A DNA stretch of 6,853 nucleotides from an uncultured Prevotella sp. (lineage in GTDB: Bacteria > Bacteroidota > Bacteroidia > Bacteroidales > Bacteroidaceae). Below are positions 1-6,084 of this stretch, piece by piece (the stretch's first letter is position 1; every line of letters begins with the position of its first letter). A program made the position numbers and the translations under genes. Below the pieces are notes generated by a model. That model worked only from the letters and a program-made list of their open reading frames with translations. It was not told where the DNA came from and ran no database searches. The DNA lies in the NCBI GenBank assembly GCA_902477645.1, contig CABSIA010000152.1:1-6853 (forward strand). Direction: 5' to 3'.

Positions 1-227
1 GGGTCCTCAACAGGTTTATCCTGGTCGTGGGTGGGAGTGTTGTGGTCGGGCATGCAGAAAATCTGCTCCGGGCGGAAACATTTCAATCCTCTTGCCCTCA
101 TTCCTGCAAAAGCCTGAGGCGATGTGACCTCGTGACAATACAGCCTGTCGATGTAAAGCTGTGTGGGACCATCGTTGACGACCTGAACAACGTGTTTGTC
201 CCAGATTTTATCAAATAGTGTGTTCAT
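1..227 (-). CDS. leuC: 3-isopropylmalate dehydratase large subunit, N-terminal part (cut by window edge)
   Basis: LeuC pairs with LeuD to form isopropylmalate isomerase, a [4Fe-4S] aconitase-family enzyme of the cytoplasm that converts 2-isopropylmalate to 3-isopropylmalate in leucine synthesis. Reading minus from ATG at 227-225 gives 75 uninterrupted codons starting MNTLFDKIWDKHVV, followed by DGPTQLYIDRLYCHEVTSPQ and CMPDHNTPTHDQ, which are hallmark LeuC N-terminal segments. About 85% of the protein, including the cluster-binding cysteines, lies beyond the left edge. It starts 13 bases after the leuA stop with no clear Shine-Dalgarno, so it is almost certainly cotranscribed with leuA and subject to the same leader control. 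The family assignment rests on recognised sequence; completeness of the gene cannot be judged. Confidence 0.95.
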   Translation of the reverse strand, partial: MNTLFDKIWDKHVVQVVNDGPTQLYIDRLYCHEVTSPQAFAGMRARGLKCFRPEQIFCMPDHNTPTHDQDKPVED

Positions 228-240
228 AATTCTGTATTTA

Positions 241-1740
241 TCATTTCCTAAACTTGTTTATACAGTCAATGTATGCCTCTACAGATGCCGTTACGATGTC
301 GGTATTTGCACCGAAACCATAATAAACATTGCCGTCGTATTCCACCTGCATGTGAACTTTTCCGACATCATCTGAGCCTTTTGAAATGGCCTGTATGGTA
401 AATTCCTTCAGCACCATCTGCTTCTGGATGATTTTTTTCAGCGCCTTAATAGCTGCGTCAACAGGTCCGTTGCCGGAGCTTGCCTCCTCAAATTTCTGTC
501 CGCTGATATCAAGTCCGATGCTTGCGACACTCTTGCACCCCATACCAGTAGTGACCTGTAGAAAATCGAGTTTAACGGCACGTCCCTCTGCTGTGTCTGC
601 GCCGGCAAGCATCAGTATGTCGTCATCGGTTATCTCTTTTTTCTTATCGGCAAGCTCAAGGAATTTCTTGTAAATTTTGTCAAGTTTTTCCTCGTTCTCT
701 ATATCGCATCCGTTTACATGCAGGCGATATTTCAGTGCTGCCCTACCCGACCTTGCTGTCAGAACGATTGCGTTGTCGTCGAGTCCGACATCCTTCGGAT
801 CCATAATCTCGTAAGTCTGCACGTTTTTCAGCACGCCGTCCTGATGAATTCCGCTTGAGTGTGCGAATGCGTTTCTGCCTACGATAGCCTTGTTTGGCTG
901 TACCGGCATATTCATGAGACTCGACACCATGCGCGATATCGGATAAATGCGCTGCGTGTTTATGTTTGTGTCTACATTTATGTGCTTATGGCATTTCAAA
1001 ATCATGGCAATCTCCTCAAGAGAGGTGTTGCCTGCGCGCTCGCCAATTCCGTTTATGGTAACCTCAACCTGGCGGGCGCCGTTGATTACTCCCTGAAGGG
1101 TGTTTGCCGTAGCCATACCGAGGTCGTTGTGGCAATGGGTGGAGATAATAGCCTTGTCAATGCCATTGACATTCTCCATGAGATATTTTATTTTTGCGCC
1201 ATATTCTTCCGGCAGACAATATCCTGTGGTGTCAGGAATGTTGATGACGGTGGCGCCAGCCTTAATCACCGCCTCTACCACACGCGCAAGATATTCGTTG
1301 TCTGTGCGTCCTGCATCCTCGGCGTAGAACTCAACGTCCTCAACATATTTTTTCGCATACGCCACGGCTCTGACGGCTCTTTCGATAATCTCCTCACGGG
1401 TGGAGTTGAACTTGTATTTAATATGGCTGTCGCTGGTGCCGATACCAGTGTGGATGCGCTTGTGCTTAGCGTATTGCAGCGATTCGGCGGCAACATCGAT
1501 ATCTTTCTCAACGGCACGTGTAAGTGCGCAGATGGTAGGCCATGTCACGGCTTTTGAAATTTCGATTACGGAGTTGAAATCACCAGGCGAGGAGATTGGA
1601 AATCCTGCCTCTATCACGTCAACGCCAAGCTGCTCGAGCTGTTTTGCCACCTGAATTTTCTCGATGGTGTTAAGTTGGCAACCCGGCACCTGCTCGCCGT
1701 CTCTGAGAGTTGTGTCAAAAATGAAAAGTCTGTCGCTCAT
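241..1740 (-). CDS. leuA: 2-isopropylmalate synthase
   Basis: This enzyme condenses acetyl-CoA with 2-oxoisovalerate to give 2-isopropylmalate, the first committed step of leucine synthesis, in the cytoplasm. The 499-residue product has the expected family length. The N-terminal TIM barrel (about 1-270) begins with DTTLRDGEQ at 9-17 (Arg13 and metal ligand Asp14). It continues with the HCHND metal site at 202-206 and GIGERAGNTS at 231-240. A linker with the SGIHQDG segment (296-302) follows. The C-terminal LeuA allosteric domain (about 370-495) contains GNGPVDAA at 423-430, and its presence suggests leucine feedback inhibition. Homocitrate and citramalate synthases share the barrel, but overall resemblance to bacterial LeuA and the adjacent leuC support LeuA. 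The start at 1740 gives the canonical N-terminus; the upstream context is A-rich without a Shine-Dalgarno. Transcription probably starts near 1945 and passes through an attenuator. Confidence 0.96.
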   Translation of the reverse strand: MSDRLFIFDTTLRDGEQVPGCQLNTIEKIQVAKQLEQLGVDVIEAGFPISSPGDFNSVIEISKAVTWPTICALTRAVEKDIDVAAESLQYAKHKRIHTGIGTSDSHIKYKFNSTREEIIERAVRAVAYAKKYVEDVEFYAEDAGRTDNEYLARVVEAVIKAGATVINIPDTTGYCLPEEYGAKIKYLMENVNGIDKAIISTHCHNDLGMATANTLQGVINGARQVEVTINGIGERAGNTSLEEIAMILKCHKHINVDTNINTQRIYPISRMVSSLMNMPVQPNKAIVGRNAFAHSSGIHQDGVLKNVQTYEIMDPKDVGLDDNAIVLTARSGRAALKYRLHVNGCDIENEEKLDKIYKKFLELADKKKEITDDDILMLAGADTAEGRAVKLDFLQVTTGMGCKSVASIGLDISGQKFEEASSGNGPVDAAIKALKKIIQKQMVLKEFTIQAISKGSDDVGKVHMQVEYDGNVYYGFGANTDIVTASVEAYIDCINKFRK

Positions 1741-1781
1741 ATCGTCTGTTGTTATTTTGTTTTTATTATTTATCTTATATG

Positions 1782-1818
1782 AAAAAAGCCTTTCTCACTC
1801 CTTGGAAGTGGAAAGGCT
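1782..1818 (-). terminator. Rho-independent terminator in the leu leader (attenuator)
   Basis: On the minus strand AGCCTTTC (1818-1811) and GAAAGGCT (1794-1787) form a perfect 8-bp outer stem. CACT/AGTG (1810-1807 with 1799-1796) extends it past one bulged base, the loop is about 7 nt, and the stem runs into a T6 tract (1787-1782). The signal sits 41 bases before the leuA start and after the leader stop codon, inside the transcript, so it should abort leu mRNA unless the alternative structure forms. On the plus strand there is no T tract, so it is directional toward leuA. Confidence 0.85.
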
Positions 1819-1866
1819 CAATATTTGTTTGTGCTCCTACGCATGCACATACACCTTATCACTTCC
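1804..1866 (-). promoter_or_regulatory. Predicted antiterminator pairing of the leu leader
   Basis: The minus-strand segment GGAAGTGATAAGG (1866-1854) can pair with CCTTTCCACTTCC (1816-1804), which is the 5' arm of the terminator. Eleven of 13 positions are Watson-Crick pairs, seven of them contiguous. The two pairings are mutually exclusive. The upstream partner lies within leader codons for Gly-Ser-Asp-Lys, just 3' of the Ile/Leu codons. A ribosome stalled on those codons leaves it free, and one that reaches the leader stop covers it. The geometry is seen in the sequence; the regulatory outcome is inferred from classical attenuators. Confidence 0.7.
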
Positions 1867-1929
1867 GGCCATTTGGAATAGTCGAATTCGGATAATAATG
1901 GTATTTAGCATGTTGTAAGTCGCTGTCAT
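1837..1929 (-). CDS. Leader peptide of the leu operon (putative, 30 codons)
   Basis: From ATG at 1929-1927, an uninterrupted 30-codon frame ends at TAG (1839-1837), between the promoter and the attenuator. It contains Asn-Thr-Ile-Ile-Ile-Arg-Ile-Arg-Leu-Phe (codons 9-18), with ATT ATT ATC in tandem at 1899-1891. Overall there are four Ile, two Leu and two Val codons in 30. An in-frame ATG at 1911-1909 would give a 24-codon version keeping the whole control run. No Shine-Dalgarno is visible, as is usual in this phylum. The expected role is not the peptide itself: the ribosome reading these codons would sense charged branched-chain tRNA and choose between terminator and antiterminator. The evidence is position, codon content and RNA geometry; no homology is claimed. 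Confidence 0.72.
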   Translation of the reverse strand: MTATYNMLNTIIIRIRLFQMAGSDKVYVHA

Positions 1930-1951
1930 ATCGTATTTGTTTTTGTGTCGG

Positions 1952-1983
1952 CAAAGGTAATTAAATTATAGCGACCTTGCAAA
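1952..1983 (-). promoter_or_regulatory. Bacteroidota-type promoter of the leu operon
   Basis: The minus strand carries TTTG (1983-1980), 20 bases, then TACCTTTG (1959-1952), matching the Bacteroides TTTG (-33) and TAnnTTTG (-7) consensus. The predicted transcription start is around 1945, about 16 bases before the leader peptide ATG. The same spacing recurs at the promoter at 4206-4237. Confidence 0.72.
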
Positions 1984-2084
1984 TAATTCGTAACTTTTTT
2001 GCTTAAAAATATTACATAGTGTAATTTGTTTGCTTGTTTTACTTGTTGTTTGCAAATTTTGTTTTATAGTCAAAAAGAAATGGT
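1984..2084. other. AT-rich spacer without a recognised gene
   Basis: This spacer upstream of the leu promoter is rich in T runs and short TTTG/TTGC motifs on the plus strand. I find no convincing reading frame, stable hairpin or promoter pair in it beyond the leu promoter at its left edge. Confidence 0.5.
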
Positions 2085-2333
2085 TTGCGAATTAGCCAAT
2101 CGGAATTTGAGAGTCAAAAGTGGAAAGCCGAGAACGAACATATCAAAGAATCGTTCCCCGATGCCGTCAGGAAAGAGGTGGCGAAACAGACGGTCGAACT
2201 GGAGCGTGACAGTGCTATGGCAATCGCTGACACTTTTGAATCCGAGAGGGACACTGCACCGCGGCAGCACCGAGCAGCAGAAAACGGTCGGTACATGGCT
2301 CTGTTACTATGCGGAACACCGACAGCCTTTTGA
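2085..2333 (+). pseudogene. Coding-like fragment, possible gene remnant, product not recognised
   Basis: A frame opening at TTG (2085) encodes 82 residues, of which the first 55 or so look like real protein. Segments such as EFESQKWKAENEHIKESF and RKEVAKQTVELERDSAMAI are charged, helical and possibly coiled-coil. The codons (GAG, GAC, GTC, CTG) resemble those of neighbouring genes, and the stretch is GC-richer than its flanks. After about 2250 the translation turns into unconvincing Pro/Arg/Cys-rich sequence, and all three plus frames lose continuity, which suggests a frameshift or truncation. There is no upstream promoter pair, no ATG start in frame, and its right end abuts a terminator belonging to the opposite strand. 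It may be the surviving part of a decayed gene, or a chance open frame. Confidence 0.3.
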
Positions 2334-2374
2334 TGAAATAAAACATCGCCACACACTCAATGAGGTTGGCGATG
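2334..2374 (-). terminator. Terminator downstream of the SDR/hypothetical gene unit
   Basis: CATCGCCA (2344-2351) and TGGCGATG (2367-2374) form a perfect 8-bp stem. The loop can pair further through CTCA/TGAG (2356-2359 with 2361-2364). On the minus strand the hairpin is followed by a T-rich tail, TTTTATTT (2343-2336). It lies about 50 bases beyond the stop of the minus-strand gene ending at 2425, as expected for the end of that transcript. Confidence 0.68.
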
Positions 2375-2424
2375 TAGCGGAAGGTCGGTATGATTGGAAG
2401 ATTGAGAGAGGACGAGGACAGTCA

Positions 2425-3030
2425 TTATAATATCTTCACCATATAGCGAATCACAACAGCTTTGACATTGGCTTCCGGGTATTTGTTTTGGTAATATGCT
2501 GTAAGGTCTTTATATAGCCATATATCAACATTCTGCGGTGCGGGTGCAAAGCCTCTGCTTCGATTCTGAGCATATATAAACGCATCATATTGCATTACAG
2601 AGTCTTCTATATCATCGCCTTTAACAAAATAAAATCCTACATATGAGGTGATTTCGCTTTCAGGCGGAAGCAGTTTATATGTATCGGGTAATTCTGTTAT
2701 ATCCTTATTTCTCGTAATCAGAGTACCTTTATCAATAGTGTGCATGTCGGCATCCAATAAGAACCATTTACGTATTCCAGTAAAACAAATATAATAGCGC
2801 AAACCTCCAAATTTATCAGTAGCATCAATATTAAGGTCATTCTCTATATCCTCCTTTTTATCAGCTTCAATGGCATAAGCAAATTCAGGATTGATATACG
2901 GACAACGTTGCTCAAAATACCAGTCCGGGATGAAATGAGGAGGTAAATTTTCAGAGTTCTTGCGTTCTTTCGATATGACTTCTAATAGCTTGTATTCAGT
3001 CCATGCCGGATCGCCCATGTTATAATCCAT
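2425..3030 (-). CDS. Hypothetical protein, 201 residues
   Basis: I do not recognise this protein. It is soluble and acidic, with no signal peptide or membrane segment, and rich in Tyr, Asp and Ile. It has a DKFGGLRYYICF segment at residues 72-83; a similar FGGLR(F/Y)Y string occurs in various uncharacterised bacterial proteins, which is memory rather than a search result. Later recognisable stretches are SYVGFYFVKGDD (129-140) and a C-terminal part rich in aromatics. The ATG at 3030 overlaps the SDR stop (TAA at 3022-3020). A second in-frame ATG at 3018 falls one base after that stop and would give 197 residues. Either way translation is probably coupled to the SDR gene. Codons are more A/T-ending (AAA, ATA, TAT) than in leuA or ettA. 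A terminator follows at 2334-2374. Confidence 0.82.
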   Translation of the reverse strand: MDYNMGDPAWTEYKLLEVISKERKNSENLPPHFIPDWYFEQRCPYINPEFAYAIEADKKEDIENDLNIDATDKFGGLRYYICFTGIRKWFLLDADMHTIDKGTLITRNKDITELPDTYKLLPPESEITSYVGFYFVKGDDIEDSVMQYDAFIYAQNRSRGFAPAPQNVDIWLYKDLTAYYQNKYPEANVKAVVIRYMVKIL

Positions 3031-3760
3031 TCACCCTGCCGCTGCTCACCTTATACTCGTATGAGTGTTTTCCCTCGGCACGAAAATCCTCATGATAACG
3101 CTCTAAAACGTTTTTGAAGATTTCGTCGTATTGTGGAATAAACAAGTCGGACTTGTTTTCAAGATGTCGGATAATTTCGCAAGCCAGCACCTTTGTTTGA
3201 GCCAAGTCTGTCTTGCCCTGATTAAAACTTGTACCTTTAATCGAACCTGGAGAAACGTTCAATATGCGGTTGCCTGTGCCGCTCTTCTCTAACTCTACAT
3301 TTACACTCTCTATAAATATCCTGAGGGCAGCCTTTGTCGCTCCATAAACGGCAAAAAAAGGAGACGAAATGAACCCGGCAATGCTGACCATAACACCACA
3401 ATAGAAATCGGCTTCAGACAGAATTCTATCATAAAAATGTTTAATTATACGAATAGCAGCTATTGTGTTTACATTGAACGAGTTAACGATGTGCTGTTCA
3501 TCAATATCTTTAAACAGAGCCAGTTTGCCAAAGCCTGCGGTAATCATCAAGGTGTCAACATCGCCGAACCTGTCAAAGAATGAATAATCCTGCTGGCTTA
3601 AATCGAAGACAAAACTCTCTATTTTGTCTTCTTTGTATTCTTCTGCAAGCGGCGACTTGTCTACGATATAAACTTTTCCGCACTCCTGCCGCGCAGACAT
3701 TTCTTTTGCAATCGACAGTCCTATGCCGTTTGCACCGCCTACGATAAGTATTCTTTTCAT
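3020..3760 (-). CDS. Short-chain dehydrogenase/reductase (SDR) family oxidoreductase
   Basis: The 246-residue protein is a classical-length SDR, expected to be a cytoplasmic NAD(P)-dependent oxidoreductase. The Rossmann nucleotide-binding loop is VGGANGIG at residues 7-14, a variant of TGxxxGIG with Gly in place of the usual Thr. Asp34 at the end of strand 2 (YIVDKS) points to NAD(H) rather than NADP(H). TAG at 74-76 corresponds to the NNAG region, and Asn96 or Asn98 to the structural Asn. The catalytic set is Ser126, Tyr139 and Lys143 (YGATK), followed by the PG motif at 171-172. Substrate cannot be deduced: the C-terminal tail from about 200, with a HEDFRAEGKHSYEYK stretch, is not one I recognise. 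It lies 22 bases after the 125-residue protein and overlaps the 201-residue protein, so the three probably share one transcript. Confidence 0.92.
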   Translation of the reverse strand: MKRILIVGGANGIGLSIAKEMSARQECGKVYIVDKSPLAEEYKEDKIESFVFDLSQQDYSFFDRFGDVDTLMITAGFGKLALFKDIDEQHIVNSFNVNTIAAIRIIKHFYDRILSEADFYCGVMVSIAGFISSPFFAVYGATKAALRIFIESVNVELEKSGTGNRILNVSPGSIKGTSFNQGKTDLAQTKVLACEIIRHLENKSDLFIPQYDEIFKNVLERYHEDFRAEGKHSYEYKVSSGRVNGL

Positions 3761-3782
3761 TTTGTTTATTATTATTTTGTGA

Positions 3783-4160
3783 TTATTTATTCTCCTGAGT
3801 CTCGCTTTCCTGCCATTGCTCCCATTCTCTCATTGCCTCTTTCCAGTCAACGGCACCCTCAGCCACAGCCTCTTCCATTTTCGCAGCCTCGTCGCGTTCC
3901 CTGTCCCGTGCGCGTTTCTCCTTCATGGCGGCAATAGTGGCATCGTCAAGAATTTGAATGGCACCACGTTTTATAGCCTCACGCAGCTCAGGCTCCTCAA
4001 AAGCTTTGCCCGGCTCTCCGAAGTCGGCGATGCTGAATTCAAAATTCACTCTTAGCTGATGTCTTATCTGCTTCTGCTGAAAACGTGTTCCTGCCGCTTT
4101 TTTGCGCAGCAACATGGCAATAATGTCTATCTCGTGTTGTGAGAATTTTGTTCTTCCCAT
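3783..4160 (-). CDS. Conserved small Bacteroidota protein of unknown function (125 residues)
   Basis: The product starts MGRTKFSQHEIDIIAMLLRK and continues with basic residues (GTRFQQKQIRHQLRVNF). It then has a conserved-looking core (FSIADFGEPGKAFEEPELREAI, about 42-63), an ILDDATIAAMKEKRARDRE segment, and a Glu/Lys-rich helical tail ending WKEAMREWEQWQES. It has no signal peptide, membrane helix or cysteines. From memory, closely similar proteins annotated only as hypothetical occur in Prevotella and Bacteroides; this was not searched. The N-terminal part could be a small helical domain, and the long charged helix suggests a binding or structural role, but I assign no function. It is first in the unit transcribed from the promoter at 4206-4237, followed 22 bases later by the SDR gene. 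Confidence 0.85.
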   Translation of the reverse strand: MGRTKFSQHEIDIIAMLLRKKAAGTRFQQKQIRHQLRVNFEFSIADFGEPGKAFEEPELREAIKRGAIQILDDATIAAMKEKRARDRERDEAAKMEEAVAEGAVDWKEAMREWEQWQESETQENK

Positions 4161-4205
4161 AATTTCCGTGGCTTAAAATTTGATATTCTACTATGATTTC
4201 TGCCA

Positions 4206-4237
4206 CAAAGCTAACCATTTTCTTTTTAACATGCAAA
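4206..4237 (-). promoter_or_regulatory. Bacteroidota-type promoter of the small-protein/SDR unit
   Basis: The minus strand carries TTTG (4237-4234), 20 bases, then TAGCTTTG (4213-4206), fitting the TTTG ... TAnnTTTG consensus. The predicted start near 4200 lies about 40 bases before the ATG at 4160. Confidence 0.68.
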
Positions 4238-4266
4238 TTTTATTTCATCATTGAGATATTTTTTGT

Positions 4267-4274
4267 TATCTTTG
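4267..4274 (+). promoter_or_regulatory. Candidate -7 element of the ettA promoter
   Basis: TATCTTTG matches the TAnnTTTG consensus exactly. At the expected 20-base spacing upstream there is only TTTC (4243-4246), a three-of-four match to TTTG, so the -33 half is weak. A start near 4281 would leave a leader of about 90 bases before the ettA ATG. A second, poorer site, TATCTCTG (4333-4340), lies closer to the gene. Confidence 0.55.
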
Positions 4275-4342
4275 CAGAAGATAAGCTGCACTCGGCAAAT
4301 TGAGAATAAATTCTCTTTGCTCTTGTTCGCATTATCTCTGCA
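4267..4342 (+). repeat. Promoter-adjacent leader element with internal repeats
   Basis: The stretch opens with TTATCTTTGCA and closes with TTATCTCTGCA, a near-duplicate of the same 11 bases about 66 bases later. Between them lie GCAG/CTGC arms (4274-4277 with 4286-4289) and a perfect GAGAAT-AA-ATTCTC inverted repeat (4302-4315). From memory, similar sequence (AAGCTGCACTCGGCAA ... TTCTCTTTGCTC) recurs upstream of genes in Prevotella-like genomes; this is unverified. It could be a mobile or repeated promoter cassette, or simply the ettA 5' leader. Confidence 0.4.
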
Positions 4343-4372
4343 CACATGGAATAACTAAAAACAAAATTTAAT

Positions 4373-6073
4373 ATGGCAACAGTAGACGACAAAAAAATTA
4401 TTTTCTCTATGGTGGGAGTGTCGAAGATTATCCCGCAAAACCAGAAACAAATATTAAAGAACATATATCTTTCGTTCTTCTACGGAGCGAAGATTGGTAT
4501 CATCGGCCTTAACGGTGCCGGAAAGTCCACCCTTATGAAGATTATCGCCGGACTGGAGCAACCCACACAGGGTGAGGTGGTATGGAGTCCGGGCTATACC
4601 GTCGGGTATCTGCCTCAGGACCCGCCACTCGATGACACGAAGACCGTAAAGGAAAACGTGATGGAGGGTGTGCAGAAAGTTTACGACGCACTTGCAGAGT
4701 ATGAGGATATAAACCAGAAGTTCGGACTTGAGGAATACTATTCAGACCCCGACAAGATGGATAAGCTGATGACCCGTCAGGCTGAGGTGCAGGATATTAT
4801 TGACGCCACCGACGCATGGAATATGGACTCAAAGCTCGACCGCGCCATGGCTGCCCTGAAATGTCCTCCCGGCGACTGGCCTGTAACCAATTTGTCAGGA
4901 GGCGAGCGCCGCCGTGTTGCCCTCTGCCGCCTTTTGCTTCAAAAGCCCGACGTGCTGCTTCTCGATGAGCCGACCAACCATCTTGACGCAGAGAGCATCG
5001 ACTGGCTCGAGCAGCATCTGCAGCAATACGAGGGTACAGTGATTGCCGTTACCCACGACCGCTACTTCCTTGATGATGTAAGTGAGTGGATTTTAGAGCT
5101 TGACCGTGGCGAGGGCATTCCATGGAAGGGCAACTACTCATCATGGCTTGACCAAAAAACAAAGCGGATGGCACAGGAGGAGAAGACAGCCTCCAAGCGG
5201 CAAAAGACTTTGCAGCGGGAGCTTGAATGGGTCCGCATGGCTCCAAAGGCACGGCAGGCGAAAGGAAAGGCGCGTCTGAACAACTACGAGCAGATGCTTA
5301 ACCAGGAGCAGAAAGAGCGTGAGGAGAAACTCGAGATATTCATTCCGAACGGCCCGCGCCTCGGCAACAAGGTTATTGAGGCACAGCACGTAAACAAGGC
5401 TTTCGGCGAGAAGGTTCTGTTCTCTGACCTCAATTTCATGCTGCCGCCCAACGGCATCGTTGGCGTGATAGGCCCTAACGGTGCGGGAAAGACCACGCTG
5501 TTCCGGCTTATAATGGGACTCGAGGAGGCTGACGGAGGCACATTTGAGGTTGGTGAGACTGTGAGACTGGCATACGTCGACCAGCAGCACAAGGATATAG
5601 ATCCCGAAAAATCTGTCTACGACGTAATTGCTCAGGGCAACGAGACCTTGCGGCTTGGCGGCAGAGACGTGAACGCCCGCGCATATATCTCACGCTTCAA
5701 CTTCTCGGGCACCGACCAGAACAAGCTTTGCGGAGTTCTGTCAGGTGGTGAGCGAAACCGCCTGCAACTTGCCCTTGCTTTAAAACAGGAAGGCAACGTT
5801 CTGCTTCTTGACGAGCCTACCAACGACATCGACGTAAACACCCTGCGCGCGCTTGAGGAGGGTCTTGAGACATTTGCAGGCTGTGCCGTTGTAATCAGCC
5901 ACGACCGCTGGTTCCTCGACCGTATCTGCACCCATATTCTTGCATTCGAGGGCAATGGCGAGGTGTTCTTCTTCGAGGGCAGCTATTCGGAATACGAAAT
6001 CAACAAGGCGCACCGTCTTGGCACCGATGCCGAGATAAAGAAAGGACGCTACCGTAAACTTATGCAAGACTGA
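4373..6073 (+). CDS. ettA: Energy-dependent translational throttle protein EttA (ABC-F ATPase)
   Basis: EttA is a soluble ABC-F protein that binds the ribosomal E site and, depending on ATP/ADP state, gates the first elongation step. The 566-residue length fits (E. coli EttA is about 555). ABC domain 1 has Walker A GLNGAGKST (45-53), the inserted arm region (about 90-140), signature LSGGE (174-178), Walker B LLLDEP (195-200) and switch His228. The inter-domain linker that contacts P-site tRNA spans about 250-330 and includes WVRMAPKARQAKGKARLNNY (286-305), a strong EttA marker. ABC domain 2 has Walker A GPNGAGKTT (367-375), LSGGE (456-460), LLLDEPTND (477-485) and His510. No membrane segment is present, so this is not a transporter. 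All catalytic residues are intact. The ATG at 4373 gives the expected N-terminus in an A-rich context without a Shine-Dalgarno. The downstream DUF4491 and rlmH genes probably share its transcript. Confidence 0.95.
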   Translation: MATVDDKKIIFSMVGVSKIIPQNQKQILKNIYLSFFYGAKIGIIGLNGAGKSTLMKIIAGLEQPTQGEVVWSPGYTVGYLPQDPPLDDTKTVKENVMEGVQKVYDALAEYEDINQKFGLEEYYSDPDKMDKLMTRQAEVQDIIDATDAWNMDSKLDRAMAALKCPPGDWPVTNLSGGERRRVALCRLLLQKPDVLLLDEPTNHLDAESIDWLEQHLQQYEGTVIAVTHDRYFLDDVSEWILELDRGEGIPWKGNYSSWLDQKTKRMAQEEKTASKRQKTLQRELEWVRMAPKARQAKGKARLNNYEQMLNQEQKEREEKLEIFIPNGPRLGNKVIEAQHVNKAFGEKVLFSDLNFMLPPNGIVGVIGPNGAGKTTLFRLIMGLEEADGGTFEVGETVRLAYVDQQHKDIDPEKSVYDVIAQGNETLRLGGRDVNARAYISRFNFSGTDQNKLCGVLSGGERNRLQLALALKQEGNVLLLDEPTNDIDVNTLRALEEGLETFAGCAVVISHDRWFLDRICTHILAFEGNGEVFFFEGSYSEYEINKAHRLGTDAEIKKGRYRKLMQD

Positions 6074-6084
6074 TAATTATCAGG

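Noticed and set aside
27..218. A 63-codon plus-strand frame at the left edge
   Set aside because: The opposite strand reads as unmistakable LeuC, so this is a shadow.
859..1557. A 232-codon open frame on the plus strand opposite leuA
   Set aside because: It lies wholly antisense to a firmly identified leuA. The product is Cys/Val/Arg-rich with no family resemblance, as expected for a shadow frame, and it has no promoter.
1741..1945. T-box or metabolite riboswitch upstream of leuA
   Set aside because: I see no T-box consensus or known aptamer core. The leader frame and alternative stems explain the region better.
2344..2374. Plus-strand terminator for the coding-like fragment
   Set aside because: After the hairpin the plus strand continues TAGCGGAAGG with no T tract, while the minus side has TTTTATTT, so it faces the minus-strand genes.
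2026..2430. A 134-codon plus-strand frame starting MFACFTCCLQ
   Set aside because: It runs through AT-rich spacer, then in a different register through the coding-like stretch at 2085-2250, and finally through the minus-strand terminator. Its composition is implausible as protein.
5141..5590. A 149-codon open frame on the minus strand opposite ettA
   Set aside because: It is antisense to conserved EttA sequence, and its Leu/Ser-rich translation looks like reverse-strand artefact. No start context or promoter supports it.
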